Part shown: one piece after another, positions 35,308 to 46,444 of the stretch
How positions within the stretch are numbered: the first letter of the stretch is position 1
Layout of the letters: the number at the start of each line of letters is the position of its first letter
Notes under the pieces: model-generated
Database searches by the model: none
What the model saw: the letters and a program-made list of their open reading frames with translations, nothing else
Told to the model about the DNA's origin: nothing
Made by a program: the position numbers and the translations under genes
Assembly (NCBI GenBank): GCA_003024785.1
Contig: PUQB01000146.1
Location: forward strand, 365,799-429,798
From: Selaginella tamariscina
Taxonomy: Eukaryota; Streptophyta; Lycopodiopsida; Selaginellales; Selaginellaceae
Length of the DNA: 64,000 nt
Direction of reading: 5' to 3'

Positions 35308-35569
35308 AGCATGCACACGTGGATGCTCACGCGTTCTAACGGTTGTTTTAGAGAGTTTTAGGTTAGGGTTACACTCTTATGATTCCGCATTTCATTTTTG
35401 ACAGAAGTTTTTTTTTTTCATAAAGCTTCAAGGAGAGGTAATTTTTGAGTTCATACGATAAATATTCTGTATACATGTTTCGATTTTATCAGTGAGCAGC
35501 ATAGTTAAGATTAAGAGGGTAATAATTTAAGGGAAATTCATATATGAAATAAACTTTGATAGATAACAG
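35308..35569 (+). promoter_or_regulatory. Probable promoter / 5' UTR of DRB-like gene
   Basis: The sequence contains AGGAGAGGTAATTTTTG, a possible 5' UTR splice donor, and TTTGATAGATAACAG directly before ATG 35570, a possible acceptor. A leader intron is therefore plausible. The first 175 bp are duplicated at 34235-34412. Confidence 0.4.
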
Positions 35570-36777
35570 ATGTACAAGAGTAGACTGCAGGAGATTACAC
35601 ACAAGAAGTTGTGGGCGCGTCTAGTTTACCAACACGTAAGAGTAGGGCCATTAAATAGTCCTCGGTTTAAGGCTGTTGTTGAAGTCAATGGGTCAAAATA
35701 TGAATTTGATTTTGGTACATATATAGAATATATATATATATATATATATCATAGCAGCTTATACATATTTGTGTAACAGCTTACCCAAATACATACATAC
35801 ATACATATATATTTTATTATGTATACACATACATACATGTGTGTGTTACATTGAAACAGGATTTGACAATCTCAAGGAAACCGAGAATGCTGCTGCAAAA
35901 AAAGCTATAGAAGCAAACGGTGAAAGCTCTCAACCACAATCTATGGTAAAGTAAAATAAAAATATAAAGAAAATTTACAAAATTACAAGATTCAAATATA
36001 CAAAATTTACAAAGAAATTTTTTAAAAACAATCATATAACACCCAATTGTGCTAGTGTATTAAGCTTTAGAGGGTCATTCTATCTTATTATTGTTTTATA
36101 GTATGCATAAATAAAGCAAATATCATTGCCTTACACTTGTATTGATTTTCGTTTATTATTGCAGCTATATACTGGGCTAGTGAAGACTAGACTGCAACAA
36201 TATACTCAGGAAAATGGTCTTCAACGTCCAGTGTATTCAGTAATTGAAGCTGCCATAAAAATCCTCCAATGTACACTGGGACAATGGAGATTAATGGATT
36301 CAAGTACATTGGAAGCTATGCAACAATCCAAAAACAAGCTGAAATTGGTGCAGCAAGAGTTGCTATGATCTGCATCAAACGTGATCAAAGTAAGTTTCAC
36401 ATGTTTAGTTTTCTCAGTTAATCTGTGTAAATTATTATAATTTAGGTATATGGGAAAATCTGAAAAGAAGAAGAAGAGAAGAATTCATCAAGAGTTGAGG
36501 CATGGTAAAAATTGTGATAGAAGTAAATTATAAGTAGAATCTCTTGGATGCTGTGACATGTTTGTTAACAGGTACTAGAAGAACCAAGGTACAGAAAACA
36601 TATGCAGATAATAATTCAAAACAAGCACGAGGGTATGTTAATACTAATTTACAAGAGATTCCACGCCAGCAACAACGTGCACAAATGTATCTTCCTAATG
36701 TTTTCCCTCCTGCTCCATATGGTTACTATCCTCGTTCTCGGTCGTACACTCCACCTCAGCCACATTATTATTTTTAA
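35570..36777 (+). CDS. DRB-type double-stranded-RNA-binding protein gene, one apparent frameshift
   Basis: This is a plant DRB/HYL1-like protein with two dsRNA-binding domains, which act with Dicer-like enzymes in small-RNA production (family knowledge). Exon 1, 35570-35714, starts MYKSRLQEITHKKLW and holds SPRFKAVVEVNGSKYEF. Exon 2, 35860-35945, gives ETENAAAKKAIEANG, the end of domain 1. Exon 3, 36165-36389, starts domain 2 (GLVKTRLQQYTQENGLQRPV); after a 1-nt loss near 36250 the other frame reads MEINGFKYIGSYATIQKQAE and IGAARVAMI. A further exon lies near 36446-36510, and the last, 36572-36777, is Pro/Tyr/Arg-rich, ending PPQPHYYF. Introns are GT-AG; the phase at exon 4 is uncertain. The frameshift could be real decay or a base-calling error. 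This is the best candidate for a host gene in the window. Confidence 0.75.
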
Positions 36778-36964
36778 TTTTCTTATTTGTTCTGGGTTTC
36801 AATAAAAATATTTTATTTTATGAAAACTATTTCATCCCATCAACTCAAAATAAACTCCAAACATTATAAATGATAAGATATGGTTTATGAGTTATTCCTG
36901 ATTATAACTAACATTAGTTTTCTTACCCAGGTTTCTTTACTACAACTATAATTGCATTATATTT
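36778..36964. other. 3' flank of DRB-like gene
   Basis: AT-rich; an AATAAA signal lies near 36800 (CAATAAAAATA), in a good position for polyadenylation of the DRB-like transcript. Confidence 0.45.
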
Positions 36965-38165
36965 TACTTCACATGTAGATGAAGTCACACTACGCCACTT
37001 CTTGGAACACCACGATACAGCTCCCCCTATGTACGTATAACACCACCTCGTTTGTGATTTCTTATCATCTAAGTCTCTAGCCCAATCATCATCAACAAAG
37101 CCTTAGACTTTGGTCCTCCCCCACATACCATATTGCTAAGTCTTTAACAAAGAATTTAACCAACATGATACCAATGCTTAAGTCCAAGTTTTAACATGTA
37201 CCTCCTCACATTAACAACATAAGTTAAAATATCAACCACAAACATACCAATGCTTAAGTTCATGTTTTAACATGTACCTCCTCACTAGCAACATAAGCTA
37301 AAATATCAAGATGATTAGAATTTGCTAAATACATAAGGCTCCTACAATATTTTGATACGGTTTATCAAACATTTCACATCTTGGCGTCAAACTCTTAGAG
37401 AGTTCAAATTTGGAGTTCTACACTACATGTGTATGGACAATCCATATAAAAATATGTTGAACAAACTTGTCTAATATAGTATCTATATATTTTCTTTGAT
37501 GCAGATATATAATATGCTCATATTTATTACTTAATATTTTTCAATCCTAAACGATATATAAGTTTACTTAAATATGAAATTTTAAACCCACTTATAAGTT
37601 TAAAATTTGATGTTTTGAAGAATATTCTTAGTGACAGCAAGAATGAGATCATTTAGGTATATGATAATTATGCATATAAAAGATGTGTTTCTAAATATAT
37701 ATGAAACGTGTGTACTATATAAATCTATTTAACTTATAAATAAGATATTCTTGATCCTCAATCTCAAAAATATATGATTGTTTCCTATGTAAGTTCACCA
37801 TTTTAAAATGCATTCTTCACATACATTTGATGAAGTTTCAAATTTAACTTTGTTGCAATTGCAAGTATAATTCAAAATAAAAATTAATTTTGCAATAAGA
37901 AAATTCTTTATGTATAATCAAACTCCTTTGTCACAAAATGAGTTTTAAACTTGTTGATACTTTCATTGTCACAGTACTTAGGACTTTGTACACCCATTTG
38001 CAAGTGATCACATTTCTCCCATTTGGCAACATTGTATAAACTTAAGTTCGATATGCCATCTAGACATCAAATTCATCTTGCATAGCAACATGTCATTTAT
38101 CCACTAAGTGTTTTGTGTAAAGTGTCTAACTCATTTAACATTAGTACAATTAAAGTAAGAAATTG
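36965..38165 (-). pseudogene. Ty1/Copia RT-RNase H remnant
   Basis: On the minus strand the right end reads PNGRNVITCKWVYK (about 37990-38080), the usual start of Copia RT. The left end reads DDDWARDLDDKKS, then GGAVSWCSKKWRSVTSST (about 36970-37100), the RNase H core of Copia elements. Between them are stops, AT-rich gaps and a local tandem duplication of about 77 bp (37175-37305). No LTRs were recognised. Confidence 0.75.
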
Positions 38166-39525
38166 AAGGTACCAAGATGTAAGTTTCCATTATATATTAA
38201 GTAGGATATATAGTGGGAGTTCATTTGTTCATGACTAAGCTTGTTATTTTTTTAATCAAATTCTAGGTTGTATCGTTAAGGCACAACTCTTTTTATTGTG
38301 CTGCCTCAACTTCCAAACCATAAGGGTATGTCCCTACCCTTAATATTTTCAAATTTGTGTTTGGGAGGTCTTGTCAGAGTGAACGTTCCAATCAAATGTT
38401 GAGGCATGTTTCCAACCTCCTCCTCCACGTCAAACTAAGAGTAACACTCATAGCTAAGCAGGGCATATTTGTATCTTTATTCAACTATGGGTGTGGGATC
38501 TTAGTTGACAGGTTCTTTTTATGAAGTTCCTAAGAGTTCATAGTAGGGTTCTATAGGTGGCATATGTGAGTCACATTTGTGGCACTAGATGTCACTCTTG
38601 AATCTGAGTAGCTATGGCAAGATAGCCCACATCTTGAAATATAGTGTGACACTAGGCTAGATGGCACACGGTACAACGCTTGAACATTGAGGTTGTCTTC
38701 ATGGGCTTAACATCGAGGAGTTGAATACTTTAACAAGCAAGCATGCTTGTGCTCGTGCTAAGCCTTGAACATCTACTTAAGGGAGGTTAGATCTCATAAT
38801 TGGATGTGTATTGGCACACTTGATTGGAAAGGGAGGTGTTCTCCTTGGGATCTAAGGATTAAATGACCTAAGCTCATTGGAGACACTCACAAGGTCATTG
38901 TGACAATTTAACTTCATCACACAAATACAAATATGGATATGATACGGATATGAATAAGGATACGGATAAAGATATAAATAAGGATATGGATAAGGATCAT
39001 TAAAATTAACTAAGTTCAGGATAGGAATATGGATAAGAGTCACTAAAATTAACTAAGTCTAGATTTGGCTTCCCTTATATATTATAAGGGTGGACATGAT
39101 CAGGGTTAAATATCTCAGTTCACCACCAGTTTAGGAGCTAAGCCTGTTGTTTTGTTTTGATCTTTGTAATTCAGTTTGTTTCATTTTTTCTTAACTTGGT
39201 TTTTGATAGTTTAAACAGGAATACTTCTCCATTCCTTAGTTTTGAACTTTCAAGTTTCTTAATATGTCTTTTATCGATGTAGAACTCCTTGTGCAATAGT
39301 TTTAACAACTATACCTTAAGAATCAACAGTTATGATAGGAACTACAGCAACAATCATTCTCATCATGGGTTTTAGAATGAACATGAACACGAGCCATAGA
39401 TTTCAGGAACCCGACCACAGAACATGATCACGGCTCACAATGGCTCACGAATATTCTAGTGAATATTGTAAGAATATTCTAATTTTAATTCTAGGAAATT
39501 ATTATATATAAACTACTCAAACATC
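38166..39525. other. Intergenic sequence with a GGATA-rich tract
   Basis: No gene was recognised. At 38930-39045 there is a degenerate run of ATGGATA/AAGGATA units. Near 39380-39450 the text ATGAACACGAGCCAT resembles text near 56030-56080 on the other side of the hAT-like gene and could be a hAT subterminal repeat. Confidence 0.45.
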
Positions 39526-39778
39526 CTACAAATCATCATTATCTTCAACCTCACAATCTTCGACATTGTCTCCATCTTCCTCTTTCTTTCCTGACTCAAA
39601 CTTGTCTTTCAAATGAGGAATTTTTCTCTAGTACTTTGTAGCTCAGAAACTTGTCGCAGTCATGGTCATTTTTGCAGGTTAACAACTTACTATTGCAAGC
39701 CACAAAAACCAAATTTGTTGTCATGTCCATAGTAAGTCTGTTCCTCTTCTTTGAAGATACATGTTCGAAAGTGCTAAA
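39526..39778 (-). pseudogene. hAT-like gene, C-terminal segment 3
   Basis: Minus-strand text STFEHVSSKKRNRLTMDM and NLVFVACNSKLL is the end of the hAT C-terminal dimerisation domain. It follows directly on ERLF at 46450 once the element 39779-46444 and one CTAAA copy are removed. After a frame shift it ends in an acidic tail (EDGDNVEDCEVEDNDDL) with a stop at 39526-39528. Confidence 0.85.
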
Positions 39779-40459
39779 TGGTCATCGGGGACTCTGCAGG
39801 CCAGATGTGGTGTTGCTCAGGAAGTTGCAGTGGTTGCCAGGACGCTGTTGAGGGTGTCCAACCCCCGGGGTTCTGCCGGTACGCCGGCTTGACCTCAGAA
39901 GTAATGGAAAGTATTGGGATGGCCTTTACCCGGACGCCGCGAGGGTTCGTGTACAGGTGAGAGGGGAGTTCTATTGAGATGACTGGGCAGAGAGGATTGC
40001 GGGACCCAGGAGTCGGCAAGCAGGGGAATGTTCGCTTGTCGGGAGAATAGAAGGAAATGGATATATATTGCCTGCCTGAGTACAACTATCTCCGATAGTG
40101 GAGTAATCTATAAGACACAGACTTGACTCCAAAAAGACCCTGACCCACTACCAGCCTTCCGGCTTATATAGTGGGTACCTACCACTAGTCCCTAGCTACA
40201 GGTGGTGCTCTCTCACTGGTCCGCCGCCTGGTGACAGAGTCCTGCCTGTCACATTTATGCGCCTCCCACGCGTGTTGTCCTACATACCTTGGGTAGTTGG
40301 TCCGGACGATTGGATCTTCGCCCGCTTACGCCGCCGCCTGACACTGGTTGCCATCAGTCCGTACCTGCAGTACCTCCCTTATCCGGCATTTCGTCCAGCC
40401 GCTTGTCTGCACTGGTGGCGACTTGCCGGATGGCTGCGATGATGGGCCACCGTCAACTA
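39779..40459 (-). repeat. 3' LTR of GC-rich element
   Basis: About 681 bp. A TATA-like box (TATATAAGCC on the minus strand) lies at 40161-40170. The end nearest the body is CAACTA here and CAACCA in the other LTR. No clear polypurine tract is seen inside it. Confidence 0.85.
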
Positions 40460-40488
40460 GATGCCCGGGCTTGTTCGTTGGCACGTCC

Positions 40489-41673
40489 TCAAGCCATGAG
40501 CTCCCGGTACATGGCGATCTCGCTCCTTGTCGCCGCTAGCGTGGTCTTTAATGTGGTGATGGTCGCCTCTCGAAGCGCAATCACCCAGCGGAGCCTTGCC
40601 TCAGACCCTGTCTGTTGCTCCCAGGCCTGCTGGAGCTGACTCTCCAACTCCTGTACCCGTTCTCGTGAGTGTTGCAACTCCTGTTCCCTTGCCGCGAGGA
40701 GCTGGGCCTGTAGCTGGGTGTGTACCTCTAGCTCCGAGTCCTGACTCGGGCTGGATGGCCTGGGGGCGCTCGCTTTTGGCCTCCTGAGTATGGGTTCCGA
40801 TTGGATGGCTACAGGTGCGGTACTGGTTTTGGAGAGTTGCGTCCTTGTTAGTAATTCCCTTCTGATCGCCGTTAGTTCTGCTTGTGCCTCAGCGAGTTCC
40901 CTACACCTTCGTTCTAACCGAGCTTTGCATTCCTGTATCTGTTGTTCCCTTCCGGCTATGACTTGGTTGTGGGCGTGCTGGTCATTGTTGAGTAGCCCTA
41001 GGAGGGTTTCGCACTCACTGTACAACCACTGGAAGTCCGCTCTCCTTTCGCTCTAGCTTTCCCAGGCGTCCTTCATTCTCTTCATTGTCATCATACACAG
41101 TCGGCCTCCTTCACTCAGTAGCTCCTTAGCCCTTTGGGCGACTTCCCGGGCTTCCTGCCGCCGCTCCGTGAGTTCTGTCACTATGTCGTTGTGTTCCCTT
41201 GCCACCGCTGGGAGGTCAAAGCCGTCATATCTCGCTATGGCTTCGTCTAGCTGGTCGAAGACCCCCGCGAGCCTGGTATAGACCGTGGAGGTCCATCGTC
41301 CGTTGGCCTGGAAGTGTTGATAGCTACTCTCGTATTCGTCCTCGGGCTTGTCCTTCTTCCCTCCTTGGCTGGGTCTGGTAGATTGCTCAATTGCTTCTGA
41401 CGAGGATTCCGGTAGTGGGGGTCCTATAGCCAAGGGAATCGCGTGGATGGGTTCTTGCGGTACATACCCTGGTGATTCTTGGTCCGGAAGGAGACTACCC
41501 TCCGCCTGCTCCTCTGTTGATGCATGTTCTTCTATTGAGCCCTGTTCTTCTGTAGACGCCGTTCCCTCCGTTGAATCTTGTTCTTCTGTTGACTTTGGGG
41601 GTTCTGGATGTTCCCCCATTTGGAGTGGCGGTGGTGCTTTTACTATCGTTCGGCCGAACGAGCCCGTGGTCAA
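40489..41673 (-). pseudogene. ORF3, coiled-coil protein of GC-rich element
   Basis: Two minus-strand pieces, 41053-41673 (206 codons) and 40489-41025 (178 codons), are in the same frame, separated only by a stop at about 41053. The first has repeated STEEQ motifs (STEEQDSTEGTASTEEQGS) and acidic character. The second is a long Glu/Gln/Arg-rich coiled coil (EQELQHSRERVQELESQLQQ). It lies between the pol position and the 3' LTR, as ORF3 does in the inner Gypsy element. No membrane segment was seen. Function unknown. Confidence 0.7.
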
Positions 41674-41825
41674 AATAACAATGTGTCCAGCCGTGGGTAG
41701 CCTTTGCTCCGTGCCGACTCGAACCCCGTGAGTCCCACTAGTTAGAGCCGGAATCAGGTACTGCTTAAGGCAGTCAGCCCAATTTATCGCGACTCCCTCC
41801 CATGCCCTGCAAAGACCGTACTCTG

Positions 41826-42181
41826 GGCCTACGTAAAGGAGCTAGGGATCGCAGAAGCAACCCAAGCCCGAGACTATCCGGCACCGGAACGTTGGTTCCC
41901 AAACCACCAAGACAAGTCCGGAGGGCCTGTGTGGACATACCCAAGCCAGACGGCCACCCCAATCAAGCGAAGCCACTCCAGAGCCAGGACCGTAAAAGGG
42001 CTGTCGATCCCTGACGATACCGGCTTTGGAGTGGCTCCGCTTGATTGGGGTGGCCGTCTGGCTTGGGTATGTCCACACAGGCCCTCCGGACTTGTCTTGG
42101 TGGTTTGGGAACCAATGTTCCGGTGCCGGATAGTCTCGGGCTTGGGTTGCTTCTGCAATCCCTAGCTCCTTTACGTAGGCC
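41826..42181. repeat. 160-bp inverted repeat (large hairpin)
   Basis: Arm 1, 41826-41985, and arm 2, 42022-42181, are reverse complements over 160 bp with four mismatches that I can see, all transitions. The spacer is 36 bp (41986-42021). The arm encodes AYVKELGIAEATQARDYPAP on the minus strand, so it is element coding sequence present once in each orientation. A transcript would fold into a long near-perfect stem. Confidence 0.95.
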
Positions 42182-42248
42182 TGCCTCTGATGCGAGGCCT
42201 CTTGTCTGGCGCGACCCAATCCCGGGGGGCGTCCTGTGAAGGTCGCTG

Positions 42249-42990
42249 TTACGCCCTTGCTCCATCCCCAGTGCCCGCTAGGCCCCTGATACTCCATCGC
42301 CCCGAACCTCCGTGTGGGGCCTGGGTTTTGCCTGTGGGTATGGACCTTATTGCCCGTCTGGTGCAGAACTGTATCTGTTGGTGCTCCCAGTTGTGCTGTA
42401 CCTTTGCACCCCTGAGCCAGGGTCGATCGAGGAGTAGGTCAAATCCCCCCTGGCGTGCATATCCAGGACCACAACGTTGATCCAAAATTTGACCGTTTGG
42501 ATCTCGACCTCCATTGCCCTCAGAATGCCCTTGGGCACCACCTCGGCCTAATTGGCCATGCATACTTGAAATGGGGTGGGTTTCGGAGTTGGCATACATA
42601 ATTTTCTGTGGAGCTCTGCTGACATGACATTGACTGCAGACCCCCCATCTATAATTACTTCGCTAATTGTGTGTCATGCCATGTGAACCGGGATAGTCGG
42701 TACGTCGTTCACGTAGTCCACTATGGTTGTGGTGCCTCTTTGGGGGTCTTGCTGCTGGTCGTACCCGATTCTCCCATTGTGCGGTGGGAACCAGCGGCAT
42801 TTCCTGTTCTGACCCCTTCTGGGCCTCCCCCCTTACGAATGCGCAGTTTCGCCTTCTCCTTAGTTTTCTTAGCGATTCCTAACCTCGGTTGGGCTCCACA
42901 GGTTCCGAGACTATCAGTTTTTGCATTTGCTTCCTTACCCACTGCTTTAAAACCGGGGTGTTTATTGCCTGTCTTCTCTTTTTGCACCTT
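42249..42990 (-). pseudogene. Protease region of GC-rich element
   Basis: Minus-strand pieces include DLLLDRPWLRGAKVQHNWEH, the C-terminal retropepsin box, in 42249-42599, and a basic linker in 42721-42987. The same box occurs in the 4222-13421 element. Frames are broken. Confidence 0.65.
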
Positions 42991-43072
42991 TGCGCCCCCT
43001 AGTTCTCCACCTTTGGGTTTCCCTTGTTTTGTCTGCCGAGGGAGCCTGCGGTACTATGTCTGTCCTAACGTC

Positions 43073-44491
43073 CTATTCTAGTGGTACCACCGTTACTTGG
43101 TTTACTTGCGGTGTGGAGTTTGGAATTGGGTTGGCGGGGATCTGCCCATTACTCGTCCTAGAGAGGCCGGCTGCTTGCGCTTCTAGCATTGGTTTGATCA
43201 ATGATACCCATGAACAACGATAGAGTGGGTGTGGGCCTCCGCACAGTGCGCACAACACCTCCTTGCGTTCCAGTCGTCTCTCTCTGTCACCATACCTGGG
43301 TCGGTACAGTGGCCGTTCTCGAAAGTGGGGCCTACGATTTCGGTCCCCTAAACGGGACCTCCTACGGGGTTGGTTGTCCCCCTCTGTCCTATGGCCGTAG
43401 CTCCTTCGGCCATCTGTACCCTCTTCGATTCCTCGTTCTACTGCCAGTGTGGCTACCTGTGGTGGCCTTTTGCTTAGGAGTTCGGCCAGTCGGTAGCAAT
43501 CGTCCGTGTTGTGAGATCCGCGGATGTTACACACCCGATAGTACTTATCCCTCCGCGCGGTGTATCCCATTTGAGCCAGTGTCATGGATAAGTCTTCCTT
43601 CCGCGTGGCCTCTCGTAGGGCTTCCCCCCGCTGCAGCTGCCTGTGTCCCTTGGTACCCGACCGGCTTTCTTTTTTGGTCGGCCTTGGAGTATCCGAGAGG
43701 TTTTCCTCATCCGATGCAGTATCGTTTGCCTCCTTTGTATCCTGTGCCTTCCTTTCTTGGCGTCTTTCGGCCTCCCGCTTTTCGGCCTTCTTGGCATACC
43801 GGAGTAACTTGTCAAATGTTCGGTCGTTGTCCAAGCTGCGGATCTCTGGCCGAAGTCCCTTTCGGTACCACATTTTCTTGGTCATGTCAACTGGGGCGTC
43901 TCTTAGCTGGGTGATATATCCCAGCATGCGGACCATGTACTCGTCAACCGACTCTCCTACTTTCTGTTTTAAGCTCGTTAGCTTGTGGATCACCTCCTCT
44001 TCACTCTTTTCTTCCCGGAAGGTATCCAGAAATGCCCTTCGTGCGGTCTCCCAATGGGCTCCTTCGTTTGCCTCGTGGAATTGCATCCACCAGGCATGTG
44101 CCTTCTTGTCCAGAGTGCATGCAAAGGAACTCAACTTCTTGTGATTGTCGCTCACACTCCAGAGTTCGCACACCTGTTCAAACTTGTGTACGTGTTGGTC
44201 TACGTCTTCCCCCTTCACTCCACGGAACGCGGGTAAGGGCACTATTACAGTGCTCTCTTGCATCCGATGGAGTACTTGGGCTAATAAGGTGACCAGGTCG
44301 GCTCCCATGGCGTCCTGTTGTGCCTGAGAGTTGTTCCGATCTGGGCCCTCCGCTTCGAATGTGGTGTAGTCCACGTCCTGGTATTCTGCGGCCACCCTTC
44401 TCCTTCCTCGCGGCCCTGCCCTCCCATTGAGGGTTGGTGATGAGGACGAGCTTCTCTCGGCTGTCCCTCGGGGGCCCCACCGTGGGACCAT
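43073..44491 (-). CDS. gag of GC-rich element, 472-codon open frame
   Basis: This is the longest open frame in the window. Order of parts: basic N-terminus; conserved retrotransposon-gag region (LPAFRGVKGEDVDQHVHKFE, KAHAWWMQFHEANEG, VGESVDEYMVRM) at residues about 90-210; a Lys/Glu/Arg-rich linker; a CNIRGSHNTDDC site at about residue 320; an Arg-rich stretch; a second CALCGGPHPLYRC knuckle at about 420; and a C-terminus leading to protease. It would form the element's particle and package RNA. An overlapping frame from ATG 44859 to 44281 supplies a further Arg/Pro-rich N-terminal part, so the original start was probably 44859, with one frame change near 44500. Confidence 0.85.
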   Translation of the reverse strand: MVPRWGPRGTAERSSSSSPTLNGRAGPRGRRRVAAEYQDVDYTTFEAEGPDRNNSQAQQDAMGADLVTLLAQVLHRMQESTVIVPLPAFRGVKGEDVDQHVHKFEQVCELWSVSDNHKKLSSFACTLDKKAHAWWMQFHEANEGAHWETARRAFLDTFREEKSEEEVIHKLTSLKQKVGESVDEYMVRMLGYITQLRDAPVDMTKKMWYRKGLRPEIRSLDNDRTFDKLLRYAKKAEKREAERRQERKAQDTKEANDTASDEENLSDTPRPTKKESRSGTKGHRQLQRGEALREATRKEDLSMTLAQMGYTARRDKYYRVCNIRGSHNTDDCYRLAELLSKRPPQVATLAVERGIEEGTDGRRSYGHRTEGDNQPRRRSRLGDRNRRPHFRERPLYRPRYGDRERRLERKEVLCALCGGPHPLYRCSWVSLIKPMLEAQAAGLSRTSNGQIPANPIPNSTPQVNQVTVVPLE

Positions 44492-44859
44492 CCTGACGGC
44501 TGGTGGCGCGGCTTACCTTGGCTGGACGGTTTTCCCTCCTCCAGCGAGTAGTTTTGTATGATCGTGCGCAGATTTCCCTCGCGACGTCTAGATGGTCGTG
44601 ATCGATGGGGCGATTCCTCCTCACCCCAAGATGGTATCCCCCCTTCTGGTAATGGTTGCAGCTCTGCCGTGTGCCCTGGCGGATTTCCCTCGCGGGGCTG
44701 GTGCGATACAAGTCGCTCGGGCGAATCTCTCCTGCCCCTGGACGAATTCCTCTCGTCCCTTCTCCAAGGTAGCCACTGTGCGGCCCCTCTTCCTGGTGCC
44801 TCCTCCCAGTCCGTCAGCTCGTCGACGTCCAGTCGCCTCCGCGCAGGCGGTCGTCCCAT
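44492..44859 (-). pseudogene. gag N-terminal extension in another frame
   Basis: ATG 44859 opens MGRPPARRRLDVDELTDWEE and an Arg/Pro/Gly-rich sequence that runs into the gag region in a different frame. It fits a gag start separated by a 1-2 nt indel from the 43073-44491 frame. Confidence 0.5.
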
Positions 44860-45746
44860 GTGTACCCCGGCCTTCCAAAGCCTTGGGTTCTAATCTTGGT
44901 AACCACCCTGACCTGCTGCATTGTCTGATCGGCTAAACTCCTGGTGAAGAGGTTGCCTTGTTGGCAATCGATGCCCCTCCCTATGGGGGCTTCCCGGATG
45001 AGGCTCTTCCTCCCCTCTTTCCGGGCAGACACGGGCCCCATGCGTCACCCTGATGGGTGACGATGGCCCTGGGTTTCCTAACTTACCTCCATCGTGGCGC
45101 TGGTCATGCTGGGCTTCTGGCTCACGTCCCCCGTCGCAATCCGTGTTGCTTTAGCCCCCTCGAGATTCTTGCCTCCGTCGTAGGGTTGCCCTCTCCTAGG
45201 GTTGTCCTGGGCGAAGTTTCCTCCTTTGGGGGTACTCGTCAAATACTGATTCTGCTTGTTGGTATGGGAGCTCTTCGTGGCCATCACTTTCACCTACGTC
45301 GAGAGACAGAGGGCTTTCGTCGTCTCGCCATCTGTCCCACTCTACTTCGTAGGTTACTGTCGGGCGAAGTCGCCCGTCCGAGTGCTGATCATGCCTACAT
45401 GCTGCCGTACCTGGATTGTTGCCCGGATGTGCTGCGGTTCCTTCATATCCTTCTTCGTTGTTAGCAGTGTGTGACTGCCTCTACCGCTGGTGTGTCGAGT
45501 TTACCACTGCTCGGAGATTTAGCCATGCGGCGTTACCGTTGTTCCCTCAGTTAGGTGAGGTAGGGGCCGATTGCGGCAACCGAGGTGCCTCGCCGCCGTC
45601 CATCAATCTCCCTCGGCTGGCCCGTCGCATTCTCCTGGTCAGTTGTTGCTCATCAATTTCTATTTGCTCGAATGATCTAATCCCGACTCTTCGTCGGGCC
45701 GCCACTCTACTTGCTACAGTGAACTCCATCTATGTGTACTATCTAT
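44860..45746 (-). other. Leader region of GC-rich element
   Basis: An untranslated leader between primer-binding site and gag, rich in C and T on the plus strand. ORFs on the plus strand here look like shadows. Confidence 0.5.
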
Positions 45747-45762
45747 CCCATCGTGGTTGCCA
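45747..45762 (-). other. Primer-binding site of GC-rich element
   Basis: The minus strand reads TGGCAACCACGATGGG, four bases inside the 5' LTR. It resembles the sites at 12794-12811 and 15267-15284. Confidence 0.6.
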
Positions 45763-45766
45763 CAAA

Positions 45767-46444
45767 TGGTCGTCAGGGACTCCGCAGGCCATATGTGGTG
45801 CTACTCAGGAAGATGCAGTGGTTGCCAGGACACTGTTGAGGGTGTCCAACCCCCGGGGTTCTACCGGTACGCCAGCCTGACCTCGGAAGTAATGGGAAGT
45901 ATTGGGATGGCCTTTACTCGGATGCTGCGAGGGTCCGTGTACAGGTGAGAGGGAGTTCTATTGAGATGACTGGGCAGAGAGGATTGCGGGACCCAGGAGT
46001 CGGCAAGCGGGGGAACGCCCGCTTGTTGGGAGAATAGAAGGAAATAGATATATATTGCCTACCTGAGTACAACTATCTTCGACAGTGGAGTAATCTATAA
46101 GACGCAGACTTGACTCCAAAAAGACCCCGACCCACTACCAGCCTTCCGGCTTATATAGTGGGTACCTACCACTAGTCCCTAGCTACAGGTGGCGCTCTCT
46201 CACTGGTCCGCCGCTTGGTGACAGAGTCCTACCTGTCACATTTATGCGCCTCCCCACACGTGCTGTCCTACGTACCCTGGGTAGTTGGTCCGAACGATTG
46301 GATCTTCGCCCGCTTACGCCGCCGCCTGACACCGGTCACCATCAGTCCGTACCTGCAGTACCTCCCTTATCCGGCATTTCGTCCAACCACTTGTCCGCGC
46401 CGGTGGCGACTTGGCGGATGGCCGTGATGGGCCACTGTCAACCA
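45767..46444 (-). repeat. 5' LTR of GC-rich element
   Basis: 678 bp, TGGTCGTC to GTCAACCA, with the four-base inverted ends TGGT/ACCA. A TATA-like box (TATATAAGCC, minus) is at about 46149-46158. It is followed by CTAAA. Confidence 0.9.

Larger units (their letters stand above)
39779..46444 (-). mobile_element. GC-rich non-autonomous gag-pro LTR element
   Basis: LTRs 39779-40459 and 45767-46444 (TGGTC...AACYA) are flanked by CTAAA at 39774-39778 and 46445-46449. Inside, on the minus strand, are a primer-binding site, gag (43073-44859), a protease remnant (about 42300-42990), a hairpin-forming inverted repeat (41826-42181) and a coiled-coil ORF3 (40489-41673). RT, RNase H and integrase are absent, so it would need enzymes from another element. 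GC content is visibly higher than in all neighbours. The LTRs differ by roughly 6-7% by eye. Confidence 0.9.

Noticed and set aside
43201..44327. Long plus-strand ORFs opposite the GC-rich gag
   Set aside because: They are antisense shadows of an intact gag frame in GC-rich DNA, with no domain.
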